In this document: one piece after another, positions 51,165 to 62,089 of the stretch
Numbering within the stretch: position 1 is the first letter of the stretch
How the letters are laid out: every line of letters begins with the position of its first letter
NCBI GenBank assembly: GCA_902554885.1
Contig: CACDPV010000001.1
Location: 1-64,000 of the forward strand
DNA from: Paracoccaceae bacterium
GTDB lineage: Bacteria; Pseudomonadota; Alphaproteobacteria; Rhodobacterales; Rhodobacteraceae
Reading direction: 5' to 3'
Length of the DNA: 64,000 bases
Made by a program: the position numbers and the translations under genes
Notes under the pieces: generated by a model
What the model saw: the letters and a program-made list of their open reading frames with translations, nothing else
Databases searched by the model: none
Told to the model about the DNA's origin: nothing

Positions 51165-53075
51165 ATGGGTAAAGTAATTGGAATTGACTTGGGAACGACT
51201 AATAGCTGCGTTGCTATAATGGATGGTTCTCAGCCGCGTGTTATAGAAAATGCAGAAGGAGCTCGAACGACTCCATCTATCGTGGCATTCTCAGACAGTG
51301 AAAAGTTGGTAGGTCAGCCAGCCAAACGCCAAGCTGTTACAAACCCAACAAATACTGTGTTTGGAGTTAAGCGCCTGATTGGCAGACGTGTTGATGACTC
51401 CAATTTGGAAAAAGATAAAAAAAACCTTCCCTTTAACGTCATTGATGGTGGTAATGGAGATGCCTGGGTCGAAGCTCAAGGCGAGAAATATAGTCCATCC
51501 CAAATTTCTGCTTTCATATTGCAAAAAATGAAAGAGACAGCAGAGGGTTATTTAGGCGAAGATGTGTCCCAGGCTGTTATTACAGTCCCTGCTTATTTCA
51601 ATGATGCGCAAAGGCAGGCAACAAAAGACGCTGGCAAAATTGCTGGGCTTGAAGTTCTTAGGATTATAAACGAACCAACCGCTGCTGCTTTGGCCTACGG
51701 TTTAGATAAAAATGAAAGCAAAACAATTGCAGTTTATGATCTAGGCGGTGGTACATTTGATGTTACAATTCTAGAAATTGACGATGGATTATTCGAAGTA
51801 AAATCAACAAACGGTGACACTTTCCTCGGTGGTGAGGACTTTGACATGAGGATCGTTAATTACCTTGCAGATGAATTCAAAAAAGAGAATGGCGTTGACT
51901 TAACAAAGGATAAAATGGCGCTTCAACGTCTAAAGGAAGCAGCAGAGAAGGCTAAGATTGAACTTTCCTCCGCTAGTCAAACAGAAATTAACCAGCCATT
52001 TATCTCTATGGATTCTAGCACTGGCCAACCACTGCACATGGTAATTAAACTAACTAGAGCTAAGCTGGAAAGTTTAGTTAGCGACTTGATCAAGGCGTCA
52101 ATAAAGCCATGTCAGGCGGCTCTGAAAGATGCGGGCTTGTCGACGTCTGATATAGACGAAATAGTCCTTGTCGGTGGAATGACACGTATGCCAAAAGTGA
52201 TGGAAGAGGTTACTAAATTTTTTGGTAAAGAGCCTCACAAAGGTGTAAACCCAGATGAAGTTGTGGCGATGGGTGCGGCTATTCAAGCTGGTGTGCTTCA
52301 GGGTGATGTAAAAGATGTTGTGCTTTTGGATGTTACTCCCTTATCTCTTGGAATAGAAACTCTAGGAGGAGTATTTACTAGATTAATCGACCGAAACACA
52401 ACTATTCCGACTAAAAAATCTCAAGTGTTTTCGACGGCGGAAGATAATCAAAATGCCGTGACAATTCGTGTTTTTCAAGGAGAGCGCGAAATGGCTACAG
52501 ACAATAAGATTTTAGGACAATTTAACTTGGAAGATATTCCCCCAGCGCCTCGTGGAATGCCGCAAATAGAAGTGACCTTTGATATTGACGCTAATGGTAT
52601 TGTGTCTGTTTCCGCAAAAGATAAGGGTACCGGTAAGGAACAAAATATAACTATTCAGGCCTCTGGTGGACTTTCGGACGAGGACATTGAAAATATGGTT
52701 AAAGATGCAGAGGAGAATGCAGAAGCGGATAAAGAGCGCCGAGAGTTGATTGAAGCCAAGAATCAGGCAGAAAGCCTGATCCATTCTACAGAAAAGTCGA
52801 TGGAAGAGCACAGTGACAAGGTAGATCCGACAACTATTGAAGCAATTGAATTAGCTATTTCGGCATTAAAGGAAGAGTTAGAAACTGAGGATGCTGGAAA
52901 AATTAAATCGGGAATTCAGAATGTAACAGAGGCAGCGATGAAATTAGGTGAAGCAATATATAAAGCCAGCCAAGAAGATAGCGAAAACGCTGATAAAGAA
53001 CCTGGTAGTGCTGATTTTGACGACAATATTGTTGATGCTGATTTTGAAGATCTCGATGATGAAAAACGCTCTTAA
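51165..53075 (+). CDS. dnaK: Molecular chaperone DnaK (Hsp70)
   Basis: A 636-residue Hsp70. The ATPase domain has '[18 protein letters not shown]', '[20 protein letters not shown]' and '[16 protein letters not shown]'; the linker is '[18 protein letters not shown]'; the substrate-binding domain and lid follow. The C-terminal tail ends in '[13 protein letters not shown]', an acidic end near the usual EEVD-like motif. A GAGGA site lies 6 bases before the ATG. It folds nascent and stressed proteins with DnaJ, encoded 66 bases downstream, and GrpE, not in the window. Confidence 0.98.
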   Translation: MGKVIGIDLGTTNSCVAIMDGSQPRVIENAEGARTTPSIVAFSDSEKLVGQPAKRQAVTNPTNTVFGVKRLIGRRVDDSNLEKDKKNLPFNVIDGGNGDAWVEAQGEKYSPSQISAFILQKMKETAEGYLGEDVSQAVITVPAYFNDAQRQATKDAGKIAGLEVLRIINEPTAAALAYGLDKNESKTIAVYDLGGGTFDVTILEIDDGLFEVKSTNGDTFLGGEDFDMRIVNYLADEFKKENGVDLTKDKMALQRLKEAAEKAKIELSSASQTEINQPFISMDSSTGQPLHMVIKLTRAKLESLVSDLIKASIKPCQAALKDAGLSTSDIDEIVLVGGMTRMPKVMEEVTKFFGKEPHKGVNPDEVVAMGAAIQAGVLQGDVKDVVLLDVTPLSLGIETLGGVFTRLIDRNTTIPTKKSQVFSTAEDNQNAVTIRVFQGEREMATDNKILGQFNLEDIPPAPRGMPQIEVTFDIDANGIVSVSAKDKGTGKEQNITIQASGGLSDEDIENMVKDAEENAEADKERRELIEAKNQAESLIHSTEKSMEEHSDKVDPTTIEAIELAISALKEELETEDAGKIKSGIQNVTEAAMKLGEAIYKASQEDSENADKEPGSADFDDNIVDADFEDLDDEKRS

Positions 53076-53141
53076 TGGAGAAATGCCTTTTGATGGCAAA
53101 CGTTAGGTTGATGGATAGAGACCTTAGAAGGAGCGTTTTTT

Positions 53142-54269
53142 ATGTCAAAGCGTGACTACTACGACGTATTGGGTGTAGCAAAAGGTTCTCAAGCAGACGC
53201 CATAAAAAAGGCTTATCGGACTAAAGCTAAGGAACTTCATCCGGATCGAAATTCAGACAACCCTAATGCGGAATCTCAGTTTAAGGAAGTTAATGAGGCT
53301 TATGAAGTCTTAAAAGATGCTGATAAAAAGGCTGCATACGATAGATATGGTCACGCTGCTTTTGAAGGTGGGGGCGGACAAGGTTTTGGTGGTGGGGGAG
53401 ATTTTTCTAGTGCCTTTTCTGATGTTTTTGATGATCTTTTTGGTGATTTCATGGGTGGCGGCCGAGGCGGCAGGAAACAACAGTCACGAGGGTCAGACTT
53501 ACGCTATAATTTATCAATTTCGCTGGAAGAAGCTTTCGCTGGACTGCAAAAGACAATTAATATTCCATCTGCAGTTACATGCGGGTCGTGTAATGGGACC
53601 GGAGCTGCTGGGGGATCTTCGCCTACCACATGTCCGACGTGCTCTGGATTAGGCAAGGTTAGGGCCACTCAGGGTTTTTTTACTGTTGAAAGAGGTTGTC
53701 CAACTTGTTCTGGAGTAGGACAGATCATTAAAAACCCGTGTTCTTCGTGTGGAGGACAAGGAACACAGAAGAAAGACAAAGCACTGAGTGTAAATGTTCC
53801 ACCAGGTGTTGAAACCGGAACTAGAATTCGGCTTGCGGGTGAAGGTGAGACGGCTCCCCGAGGTGGTGTGTCCGGTGATTTATATATCTTTATTGAAGTT
53901 TCGAAGCATAAAATTTTTGAACGGGACGGCCTAAACCTTTTTTGTAGAGTACCAGTTTCAATGGCAAAAGCGAGTTTGGGTGGAGAGGTGGAAGTTCCTA
54001 CAATAGATGGTGGGCGGAGTAGAGTTCGAATTCCAGCAGGCAGCCAGTCTGGTCGACAAATGAGGTTAAAGGGTAAAGGTATGCCTGCTATAAAAACAAT
54101 TCAGAAGGGTGATATGTTTATTGAGATGGCAGTTGAAACTCCTGTCAATTTAACTGCTAAACAAAAAGAATTATTACAGGAGTTTGAAGAACTTTCTGAA
54201 GACAATAATCCTGAGACAAATAGTTTCTTTTCCTCGGTTAAAACCTTTTGGGAGTCTATGAAGGGCTAG
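53142..54269 (+). CDS. dnaJ: Chaperone DnaJ (Hsp40)
   Basis: A 375-residue type I DnaJ. The J-domain has the HPD motif at residues 33-35. A Gly-rich stretch (about 75-115) follows. Four zinc-finger repeats are complete: 'CGSCNGTG', 'CPTCSGLG', 'CPTCSGVG' and 'CSSCGGQG'. The C-terminal substrate-binding domain includes '[20 protein letters not shown]'. It stimulates DnaK ATP hydrolysis and delivers clients. A strong ribosome site (AAGGAG) precedes the ATG. It forms an operon with dnaK. Confidence 0.98.
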   Translation: MSKRDYYDVLGVAKGSQADAIKKAYRTKAKELHPDRNSDNPNAESQFKEVNEAYEVLKDADKKAAYDRYGHAAFEGGGGQGFGGGGDFSSAFSDVFDDLFGDFMGGGRGGRKQQSRGSDLRYNLSISLEEAFAGLQKTINIPSAVTCGSCNGTGAAGGSSPTTCPTCSGLGKVRATQGFFTVERGCPTCSGVGQIIKNPCSSCGGQGTQKKDKALSVNVPPGVETGTRIRLAGEGETAPRGGVSGDLYIFIEVSKHKIFERDGLNLFCRVPVSMAKASLGGEVEVPTIDGGRSRVRIPAGSQSGRQMRLKGKGMPAIKTIQKGDMFIEMAVETPVNLTAKQKELLQEFEELSEDNNPETNSFFSSVKTFWESMKG

Positions 54270-54270
54270 C

Positions 54271-55104
54271 TTAGAGAACGGCCTTTGCTTTCATAGATAA
54301 AGTTCCATCTTTTTTTATTGCCCATAATACAACGTCATTGCCCTTTTTTTTGCATGCAATAGAAAAGTCATTTGGTCCTGATATCGGTGAAATACCTCTA
54401 AACTCGAAATATGAGGGCTTTTTTTGGCTTAATCGTACGGATAAATCTACCAATAAAGTAGCTACTAAAGGCCCATGAAAAACAAGCCCGTTATATCCCT
54501 CAGTGTTTATAGCGTATTCATTATCATAATGGATGCGATGCCCATTAAATGTCAGTGCTGAGTATCTGAACAAAAGAGTGCTTGAAGGCTTAATTTTTTC
54601 GCAAATTTCCCAGTCTGTCGGAGCAATAATGCTATTAATATGTTTATCATTGATTTTTGGATCTTCCCGATAAACGATATCGTGCTCTTCTACTAAGCAG
54701 AGTTCTCCGTTTTGGAAATACTGGTGCTTTACAGTAACAAAGCAAAGTTTCCCTGAGCTACCTTCTTTCTCATCTACTGATAGTATCGTTGATTTTTTAT
54801 GTCCTTCTATCCCAAGCAATAAGGGTTTTTTAAACCAAAACCTCCCGCCTGCCCACATTCGTCGCGGTAAAGTTACTGGTGGTAAAAAACCACCTTTTTC
54901 AGGATGCCCATCTCTTCCTAGCCTAGAAATTTTTTCTGACTCTAAAAAATACAGCCAATGCCATAATGGTGGTAATTCGTCTCCGTCAGTGAGGGTAGCG
55001 TCTCGATTTAGAGTATTTTCCATAAATTGCGCATATAAGGGTGCCAGTTTATCATTTTTTTCTTGTGTCTTCCCTATCCACTTAGAGTACTCTGAATTAC
55101 GCAT
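54271..55104 (-). CDS. Mesaconyl-C4-CoA hydratase-like MaoC dehydratase
   Basis: A 277-residue double hot-dog hydratase. The sequence has 'LPPLWHWLYFLESEKISRLG' and 'RMWAGGRFWFKKPLLLG' in the first half, and 'FRYSALTFNGHRIHYDNEYA' then 'GLVFHGPLVATLLVDL' in the second, with the catalytic Asp and His in the hydratase motif. This arrangement matches mesaconyl-C4-CoA hydratase and itaconyl-CoA/HTD2-type hydratases of actinobacteria and proteobacteria. It may act in C5-dicarboxylate or acyl-CoA breakdown. It is convergent with dnaJ (1 base gap) and divergent from a CocE-type hydrolase. Confidence 0.85.
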   Translation of the reverse strand: MRNSEYSKWIGKTQEKNDKLAPLYAQFMENTLNRDATLTDGDELPPLWHWLYFLESEKISRLGRDGHPEKGGFLPPVTLPRRMWAGGRFWFKKPLLLGIEGHKKSTILSVDEKEGSSGKLCFVTVKHQYFQNGELCLVEEHDIVYREDPKINDKHINSIIAPTDWEICEKIKPSSTLLFRYSALTFNGHRIHYDNEYAINTEGYNGLVFHGPLVATLLVDLSVRLSQKKPSYFEFRGISPISGPNDFSIACKKKGNDVVLWAIKKDGTLSMKAKAVL

Positions 55105-55271
55105 TATAGACCACCTAAACTAAAAAAATGATAATGGTAAGATACTGAAACTAATATTGATCTGGAATATAGTGTATTATTAATAATTTGGTATTAGTAC
55201 ATTCTAATTATATTCTTTCTTAACTACATAGTCTTCGGTGGTGAACTTACTAAGTTTCAGGATGATAAGGA

Positions 55272-57269
55272 ATGAAAAATAAAGTTTTTGAAGTACAGGA
55301 AGAGCAAGATGTAGGAATTGTTCTTTCGGATGGATGCAGGTTATCGTCTCGGATTTGGATGCCAAAAGATAGTGAAGTTCATCCCGTACCGGCAATCTTA
55401 GAGTATTTGCCCTACAGAAAAAGAGATGGAACAGTTGCGCGCGATTGTCTGACTCATCCATTTATTGCTTCACATGGATACGCTTGCGTTAGAGTTGATA
55501 TGCGAGGGAATGGTGATAGCAATGGCATAATGGAGGACGAGTACACAGAGTTAGAGCTTAGTGATGGTGTAGAGGTTATTAATTGGTTAGCAGCCCAGAG
55601 CTGGTGTGACGGGAAAATTGGGATGATGGGTATTAGCTGGGGTGGTTTTAACTCTCTACAAATTGCAGAACTTGCGCCTGAGCCTTTGAAAGCAATAATC
55701 ACACTATGTTCAACGGTTGATAGGTATGCAGATGACATTCATTATAAAGGTGGTTGCTTATTAAATGAAAATTTAGGTTGGGGATCGACCATGTGGTCTT
55801 ATTCCTCAAGGCCTCCCGATCCAATGCTTGTTGGGGATGCATGGGTTAATATTTGGACCAAGCGCCTGAAAACAGAGCCATTTTTACCCATAAAATGGCT
55901 TGAGCATCAAACTCGTGATAATTATTGGAAGCATGGCTCTGTTTGTGAAAATTATGATGGGATACAGTCAGCGGTTCTTGCTATCGGCGGTTGGGGTGAT
56001 GCGTACAAAAACGCAGTGTCGCATTTGGTCTCTAATATAAAGTCACCTGTTAAAGGTGTAGTTGGACCATGGGTTCATAAATATCCTCACTTTGCAGTTC
56101 CTGAACCTAAAATAGGTTTTCTACAAGAAGCTCTAAGATGGTGGGACCGGTGGTTGAAGGAGATAGAGACGGGAGTAGAAAAAGATCCAAAATATACCGT
56201 TTACTTAATGGATGGTGTTAGACCCCAATCCTGGTATGCTGAAAGACCGGGAGTGTGGGTTAATGAAGATAACTGGCCTGATGGTCCGAAGATGAGTACC
56301 TTTAGTTTAGATGCGAATTCTAAACTAACTGAATATCACATAACCCAAGATCTTAATGATATTGTCTGTTCACCACAAGATTGTGGTTTAGATGGAGGCG
56401 AATACTGCGCAATCTGGCTTGGCCCAGAAATGCCCGGAGATCAAAGACGAGATGATAGTTACTCGCAGTGTTATGATAGCGAAACGTTAACTTACAGACT
56501 TGATATTATTGGGGCACCAGTTATTCGGCTCAAGATTAAAAGTGATGCCAAGTCTGGACAGGTTATAGTTAGGCTCAATCATATTCATCCTGATGGAGCC
56601 TCGACAAGAATAACTTATGGTTGCCTCAATTTATCGCATCGAAATGGTTATGAAAAAACCTCTGATATTGTCCCAAACGAATTGATGGATATTGAAGTAA
56701 TCCTTGATCAAATCGCTTATAGAGTTCCCGAAGGTCACAAAATAAGAGTATCAATCTCTAATTGTTACTGGCCTCTCCTTTGGCCAACGCCTGATAAAGA
56801 TACGCTAACTCTTGTTCAGGGAAAATTTGACCTGCCAATTTCATCACATGGAGACTTAGATGAACGTAAATTCCAACCTGCTGTTGTGGGGGAGCCGTGG
56901 AAGATTAAATCTTTAAGAGAAGGGGGCAATCAAAGGAATGTAAAACGTGATTTAAAATCTGGAATTGTTACTACAGAAATAATTGATGACTTTGGTAAAA
57001 GAATGGACCAAGAGCATGGTCTTATTACAGGTTCTACTGCTAGGGAATGGTGGTCGATACATCCCGATGATCCACTTTCTGCTCATGGCCGCACACATTG
57101 GACGGAAGAAATTGAAAGAGCAGACTGGTCGGTTAGGACTGAGACTTACGCAGAAATGTGGAGTGACTATGAAACCTTTTACATAAAAGCCTCTCTTATG
57201 GCTTTTCATAATGGTGATTTAGTATTTGAAAAGGAATTTAACGAAGAAATTCAGAGGCTAAAACACTAG
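55272..57269 (+). CDS. CocE/NonD family hydrolase
   Basis: A 665-residue hydrolase of the Xaa-Pro dipeptidyl-peptidase/cocaine esterase family. The catalytic domain has nucleophile Ser122 in 'GMMGISWGGFNSLQIAEL', with 'VRVDMRGNGDSNG' before it and 'GPWVHKYPHFAVPEP' with the catalytic His after it. The C-terminal half is a jellyroll domain containing 'IRVSISNCYWPLLWPTPDK'. No signal peptide is evident. Family members hydrolyse acyl esters, amides or proline peptides; the substrate is unknown. It is divergent from the hydratase gene with a 167-base promoter gap. Confidence 0.88.
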   Translation: MKNKVFEVQEEQDVGIVLSDGCRLSSRIWMPKDSEVHPVPAILEYLPYRKRDGTVARDCLTHPFIASHGYACVRVDMRGNGDSNGIMEDEYTELELSDGVEVINWLAAQSWCDGKIGMMGISWGGFNSLQIAELAPEPLKAIITLCSTVDRYADDIHYKGGCLLNENLGWGSTMWSYSSRPPDPMLVGDAWVNIWTKRLKTEPFLPIKWLEHQTRDNYWKHGSVCENYDGIQSAVLAIGGWGDAYKNAVSHLVSNIKSPVKGVVGPWVHKYPHFAVPEPKIGFLQEALRWWDRWLKEIETGVEKDPKYTVYLMDGVRPQSWYAERPGVWVNEDNWPDGPKMSTFSLDANSKLTEYHITQDLNDIVCSPQDCGLDGGEYCAIWLGPEMPGDQRRDDSYSQCYDSETLTYRLDIIGAPVIRLKIKSDAKSGQVIVRLNHIHPDGASTRITYGCLNLSHRNGYEKTSDIVPNELMDIEVILDQIAYRVPEGHKIRVSISNCYWPLLWPTPDKDTLTLVQGKFDLPISSHGDLDERKFQPAVVGEPWKIKSLREGGNQRNVKRDLKSGIVTTEIIDDFGKRMDQEHGLITGSTAREWWSIHPDDPLSAHGRTHWTEEIERADWSVRTETYAEMWSDYETFYIKASLMAFHNGDLVFEKEFNEEIQRLKH

Positions 57270-57412
57270 GAAATCAATAATATCTTAAATATTACAATTG
57301 AAAACATTTCATAAATGTCTTAAGGGCAGCGGTGTAATGCTTAGCTTTGCATATTTTTGCGCTAAACCCACAAACTTTGCACCAATTTTGACGATTGAAA
57401 GGTTAACTTTAA

Positions 57413-59655
57413 ATGTCACGCACTGCCGACCCAGACATATTGTATACAATTGTAGACGAAGCGCCAGAACTTGCTAGTTCTTCTTTACTCCCAATTGTTC
57501 GCTCTTTCGCAGCATTGGCAGGTATCAATATTGGAAGCAAGGATATTTCTCTAGCAGGAAGAATCAAGGCGACTTTTGGCAATTATTTAAAAGAAGACCA
57601 AAAACAAACTGATGGTCTAAAAGAGCTTGGTCAAATAGTTCAGAATCCGAATGCCAATGTAATTAAACTTCCGAATATATCAGCGTCTGTACCACAGCTG
57701 GTGTCTGCAATAAAGGAGTTACAGTCACAAGGGTTCGCAATACCTGATTATCCCTATGAACCATTAACAGATCATGAAATCGGCGTGCGAAAGCTCTATG
57801 ATACAATAAAAGGGTCAGCTGTTAATCCCGTTTTACGGGAGGGAAATTCAGATCGCCGCGCAGCTAAAGCAGTAAAAAAATATGCAATGGCCAATCCGCA
57901 TTCCATGGGAAAATGGAGCTCTAGTTCTTCGACCCATGTTTCGTCAATGAGTGGGAACGACTTTTTTGATAATGAAAAGTCCGGTACTATCCAAGAAAGT
58001 CAGGTTGGTTTTGCAAGAATTGAATTTACTGACTCCGAAGGAAATATCGAGAATTTAAAGACAGATATAAAATTAGACTATGGTACAGTCGTAGATGCAA
58101 CTTTTATGTCTGTAGCAGATCTTCGTGCTTTTCTGTCGCATGAAATTAAAGAAGCAAAAAAGCAGGATGTACTTTTTTCTGTTCACTTGAAAGCTACTAT
58201 GATGAAAGTATCTGATCCAATTATTTTTGGTCATGTTCTTTCTGTTTTTTTTAAAGATGTTTTTGAAAAACACGGCAAGCTACTAAATGAGTTGGGTGTG
58301 AACCCTAATTCAGGGCTTGGTGACATTTTAGACCGTGTTTCGCAAAACTCAGAAATTATTGAAGAGTTTAATGCTATCATTGAGCAACAAGCAGATTTAT
58401 ATATGGTAGATAGTGACAGAGGAATAACAAATTTGCATGTTCCTTCTGACGTTATAATAGATGCGTCTATGCCTGCCCTGATTAGAGCAGGAGGAATAGC
58501 GTGGGGTCCAGATGGATCTACTAAAGATACCAAGTGCATCATTCCTGATAATTCATACGCACCAGTTTATGAAGAAGCGATAAATTTTTTTAAGAAAAAA
58601 GGTGCTTTAGACCCTTCAAGTTCAGGTACTGTTGCCAATGTCGGTTTGATGGCACAAAAGGCTGAGGAATATGGCAGTCACCCTACTACATTTGAAATTC
58701 CACGAGACGGGACTGTTCGGTATATCCTTGAAAATGGAGCTGTCTTGCATGAGCATAAAGTTAAAACTGGTGATATTTGGCGGTCATGTTCTGTAAATAA
58801 AGCTCCTATACTGGATTGGATTTCACTTGCTATAGAGCGTCAGGTGGCCACAGGTGCGCAGGCAATATTTTGGCTTGATCAGAATAGAGCTCATGATGCG
58901 CAATTAATTCCAATCGTAACACAGGTCTTAAATAAAAAGGGACTGTATGATAAATTTAAGATTATGTCACCCAGAGAGGCCACAAGGGCCACCCTTGAGA
59001 CAATTACTAAAGGACAAGATAGTATTGCAGTTACTGGAAATGTTCTTCGAGATTACCTAACTGATTTATTTCCAATTCTAGAGCTGGGTACTTCAGCGAA
59101 GATGTTGTCTATTGTAAAACTAATGAATGGGGGGGGGGCCTATTTGAAACTGGAGCTGGTGGCTCAGCCCCAAAACATGTTCAACAATTACAACAAGAAA
59201 ATCATTTAAGATGGGATAGCTTAGGAGAATTTTGTGCTTTAGGAGAGAGTTTTAATTTTCTTGCGGCTAATTCTGAAAATCAGAAAGCTGCGGCACTTGG
59301 ATTAGCTATTGAAAAAGCGACGCAGGGAATATTGGATAACAATAAGTCTCCTAGTCGAAAGGTTGGTGAAATAGACAGCCGGCACAGTCACTTCTTTTTT
59401 GCTATCTATTGGGCTGAAGCCCTTGCTGAGCAACAACAAGACCAAGATTTAGCTGTAAGATTTACCTCTGTCTTTAATTTGTTAAAGGAAAATGAGACTA
59501 AAATTCTTCATGAATTAGATAGCACTCAAGGAGTGGAGGTTGAATTAGGTGGATACTATCATCCAGATAGAGAAAAGGTAGCCAAAATTATGCGTCCATC
59601 TCCAACAATGAATTCAATCATTGATGAAATACTCCCTAATATTAAGTTTCACTAA
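57413..59655 (+). CDS. icd: NADP-dependent isocitrate dehydrogenase, monomeric type, frameshifted at poly-G
   Basis: The first frame encodes 598 codons (to 59209) matching the N-terminal part of the roughly 740-residue monomeric IDH: '[20 protein letters not shown]', '[18 protein letters not shown]', '[20 protein letters not shown]' and '[20 protein letters not shown]'. At the ten-G run (59129-59138) the frame is lost and nonsense follows. The true C-terminus continues in another frame from 59140: '[20 protein letters not shown]' to '[20 protein letters not shown]', ending at 59655. Eight G would give the family's 'NGGGLFETG' and a 746-residue enzyme; eleven would give one extra Gly. It oxidises isocitrate to 2-oxoglutarate in the TCA cycle. 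It may be a sequencing error, phase variation or slippage decoding. No second isocitrate dehydrogenase gene is seen. Confidence 0.9.
59129..59138. repeat. Homopolymer tract of ten G in the isocitrate dehydrogenase gene
   Basis: AAT followed by ten G and then CCTATTTG. It codes for the Gly run of '[10 protein letters not shown]' when it has eight bases. It is a striking tract in AT-rich DNA and the point of the frameshift. Confidence 0.9.
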
Positions 59656-59708
59656 TACAAAAAATTTACGATTTTTATCGAATGCTAATTTTAAAGTAAG
59701 GATCTGAT

Positions 59709-60569
59709 GTGAGTTACCCTCTAGATTATGACCCACCAAAAATTTGGAAATGGGAAAATGAAAATGGTGGGGCTTTTGCATCCATTAACCGTCCAATAGC
59801 TGGGTCAACACATGACAAAACCTTACCTATTGGACAACACCCGTTCCAACTATACTCTCAAGGAACCCCAAACGGTATTAAAGTCACTGTTATGTTTGAG
59901 GAACTTTTAGCACTTGGTCATAGCGATGCAGAGTATGATGCATGGTTGGTTAGTATCGGTAAAGGGGAACAGTTTGGGTCAGATTTTGTTACTATTAATC
60001 CAAATTCAAAAATTCCGGCACTTTTAGATTATTCCGGGGATGAGCCTATAAGGGTTTTTGAATCGGGGGCCATACTTTTATATCTTGCTGAAAAGTTTAA
60101 TTCGCTTTTGCCGACGCAAGGCAATCGACGAACAGAAGTTCTTAATTGGCTTTTTTGGCAGATGTCTAGCACGCCTTACCTTGGAGGTGGATTTGGTCAT
60201 TTTTATGTATATGCACCAGAAAAAATACAGTATGCAATTGATCGCTATTCGATGGAAGTGAAACGTCAGCTAGATGTTCTTGATCGTGAGCTATCGAAAA
60301 AAGAATTTATAATTGGAGATGAATATACCATTGCGGACATATCAATATGGCCCTGGTATGGGCGTTTAGTGTTAGGTGAACAATACGGTGCTGCTGATTT
60401 TTTACAAGTCAGTGATTATCACAACGTCTTGCGGTGGGCAAAAAAATTAAGTGCAAGGCCCGCTGTAATGCGTGGTGAGCGTATCAATCGAAGATCAAAA
60501 ATTCCTAATCAGTATTTGCTTGAACGACACAGTAGCTCTGACTTTGAGGCACTTGATTTTGGCACTTAG
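59709..60569 (+). CDS. yghU: Glutathione S-transferase, YghU-like disulfide-bond oxidoreductase
   Basis: A 286-residue nu-class GST. The N-terminal extension ends at 'KTLPIGQHPFQLYSQGTPNG', the signature that follows is 'IKVTVMFEELLALG', the cis-Pro block is 'NPNSKIPALLDYSGD', and 'FESGAILLYLAEKFNSLLPT' binds glutathione. The C-terminal helical domain has 'YTIADISIWPWYGRLVLGEQ'. E. coli YghU binds two glutathione molecules and has disulfide-bond reductase activity. The start is GTG 59709 after AAGGA. It follows icd by 53 bases on the same strand and may share its transcript. Confidence 0.92.
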   Translation: MSYPLDYDPPKIWKWENENGGAFASINRPIAGSTHDKTLPIGQHPFQLYSQGTPNGIKVTVMFEELLALGHSDAEYDAWLVSIGKGEQFGSDFVTINPNSKIPALLDYSGDEPIRVFESGAILLYLAEKFNSLLPTQGNRRTEVLNWLFWQMSSTPYLGGGFGHFYVYAPEKIQYAIDRYSMEVKRQLDVLDRELSKKEFIIGDEYTIADISIWPWYGRLVLGEQYGAADFLQVSDYHNVLRWAKKLSARPAVMRGERINRRSKIPNQYLLERHSSSDFEALDFGT

Positions 60570-60634
60570 AGAAAGCGACGATATCTAATGCTCATATTTG
60601 TTTTTAAAACAATTAAATTAACAGTATCTATTGC

Positions 60635-61336
60635 TTAGATACCGAGAAAGGTCTGTGTAACGTCTTTAGAAGATCTTAATTGAACTGATGATCCAGACCA
60701 AACTATTTTTCCCCTGTGAATAATATTGTGGTTATCGGAAATAGTTAACAAATCTTTCAAGTTTTTGTCGATAATTAAAATTGGTATGCCACTATCACGT
60801 ATGTTCTTAAGGGCTTCCCAGATTTTTTCTCGAATTATGGGTGCAAGTCCCTCGGTCGCTTCATCTAAAATCAAAAGTTTAGGGTTTGTTAGCAGAGCTC
60901 TTCCAATTGCCAACATCTGTTGCTCGCCTCCTGAAAGCAAATTACCCATGAACTTTTCTCGTGACTTCAGATTTGGAAAAAGCTCATAAACTCGTTCCAA
61001 AGTCCAAGTTAGATTTTTCGTTTTAGTAAAGTTTGCAGTAGCAATAAGGTTTTCATGTGCCGTTAAGTTAGGAAAGATTTGACGCCCTTCAGGCACAAGG
61101 CCAATACCTAATTTAGCGATTTTGAAGCTGGGTAAATTAGTTATATCTTGTCCATTAAATAAAACAGATCCACTAGTTTTGGACTTGATATTCATTATCG
61201 AGCTAATGGTTGTAGTTTTACCCATCCCATTTCGTCCTAAAAGTGTCGTGACCCCCGCTGGCTCTATATTTAGAGATACACCAAATAGTGCTTGGCTCGC
61301 TCCATAATGCGTTTCAACATTGTCCAATGTTAACAT
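60635..61336 (-). CDS. livF: Branched-chain amino acid-type ABC transporter ATPase LivF
   Basis: A 233-residue ATPase. Walker A is 'LLGRNGMGKTTTISSIMN' (LivF-type RNGMGKTT), 'GLVPEGRQIFPNLTAHENL' is the Q-loop, the signature is 'LLSGGEQQMLAIGRAL', Walker B is 'LLILDEATEGLAP'. The switch position reads 'ILIIDKNLKDLL', with Lys where the usual His lies in LivG, as is often seen in LivF. It overlaps livG by one base (TAATG). The substrate, branched-chain amino acid or amide, cannot be set without the binding protein. Confidence 0.93.
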   Translation of the reverse strand: MLTLDNVETHYGASQALFGVSLNIEPAGVTTLLGRNGMGKTTTISSIMNIKSKTSGSVLFNGQDITNLPSFKIAKLGIGLVPEGRQIFPNLTAHENLIATANFTKTKNLTWTLERVYELFPNLKSREKFMGNLLSGGEQQMLAIGRALLTNPKLLILDEATEGLAPIIREKIWEALKNIRDSGIPILIIDKNLKDLLTISDNHNIIHRGKIVWSGSSVQLRSSKDVTQTFLGI

Positions 61337-62088
61337 TAAATTCCCCCCAAATAAGCGCTTTGGACTTCGGAGTCGCGTCTAATAGTATTGGGTTTCCCAG
61401 TTGCTATTATTTCCCCTGATACTAATACGGATATTTGGTCTGCTAAAGCAAACACCGCATCCATATCGTGCTCTATTAATAATATAGTTTGTTGCCCTTT
61501 GAGCCGCTTCAGCAGGGCGATCATTTCTTTTGTCTCCGTAGGACCCAGACCAGCCATTGGCTCATCAAGTAGCAAGAGCTGTGCGTCTGATGCCAATGCC
61601 ATAGCAATCTCTAGTTTGCGACAATCCCCATGGCTTAAACTTGCAACTGGTTGATTAATGGCCTCAATTAGTCCTACTTGACGTAGACAAAAGTCAATTT
61701 TTTTAAAAAAAGTATACTGATTATTAGATGCCTTAAAAAAATTAAAGGAATTTTCTCGAGTTGTATCCGTCGCTAATTGTATATTTTCAGAAACTGTTAG
61801 TGATTTCATAACCGATGTAATTTGGAATGTTCGATTTATTCCAAGCCGAGATTTTTTGTACTCTGAGACTTTTGTAACATTGGTATCTTGAAAAAAAATT
61901 TGCCCACTATCGGGAAATATTTGTCCAAATATTTGTGAAATTAGTGTAGTTTTTCCAGCTCCATTTGGGCCAATTATAGCATGTAATTCTCCCTCTAATA
62001 TGGATAGGTTAAGGTCTTTCGTCGCTATCACACCGCCAAATTGTTTATTAAGGTTTTTAATTTCTAATATATCAGCCACAATTTGCAC
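61336..62088 (-). CDS. livG: Branched-chain amino acid-type ABC transporter ATPase LivG
   Basis: A 250-residue ATPase. Walker A is in 'AIIGPNGAGKTTLISQIFG', the LivG-type 'LGINRTFQITSVMKSLTVSE' follows, the signature region is 'VASLSHGDCRKLEIAMALAS', Walker B is 'LLLLDEPMAGLGP' and the switch His is in 'LLIEHDMDAVF'. The signature begins 'SHGDCR' instead of the usual 'SYGEQR', a permitted variant in this family. The start is GTG, at 62088 or three codons later at 62079, which has a better ribosome site. It lies one base after livM. Confidence 0.92.
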   Translation of the reverse strand: MQIVADILEIKNLNKQFGGVIATKDLNLSILEGELHAIIGPNGAGKTTLISQIFGQIFPDSGQIFFQDTNVTKVSEYKKSRLGINRTFQITSVMKSLTVSENIQLATDTTRENSFNFFKASNNQYTFFKKIDFCLRQVGLIEAINQPVASLSHGDCRKLEIAMALASDAQLLLLDEPMAGLGPTETKEMIALLKRLKGQQTILLIEHDMDAVFALADQISVLVSGEIIATGKPNTIRRDSEVQSAYLGGI

Positions 62089-62089
62089 C

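Noticed and set aside
59332-59655. Separate small gene of 107 codons after icd
   Set aside because: It is the in-frame continuation of the isocitrate dehydrogenase C-terminus beyond the poly-G shift, and homologous text continues upstream of its ATG to 59140.
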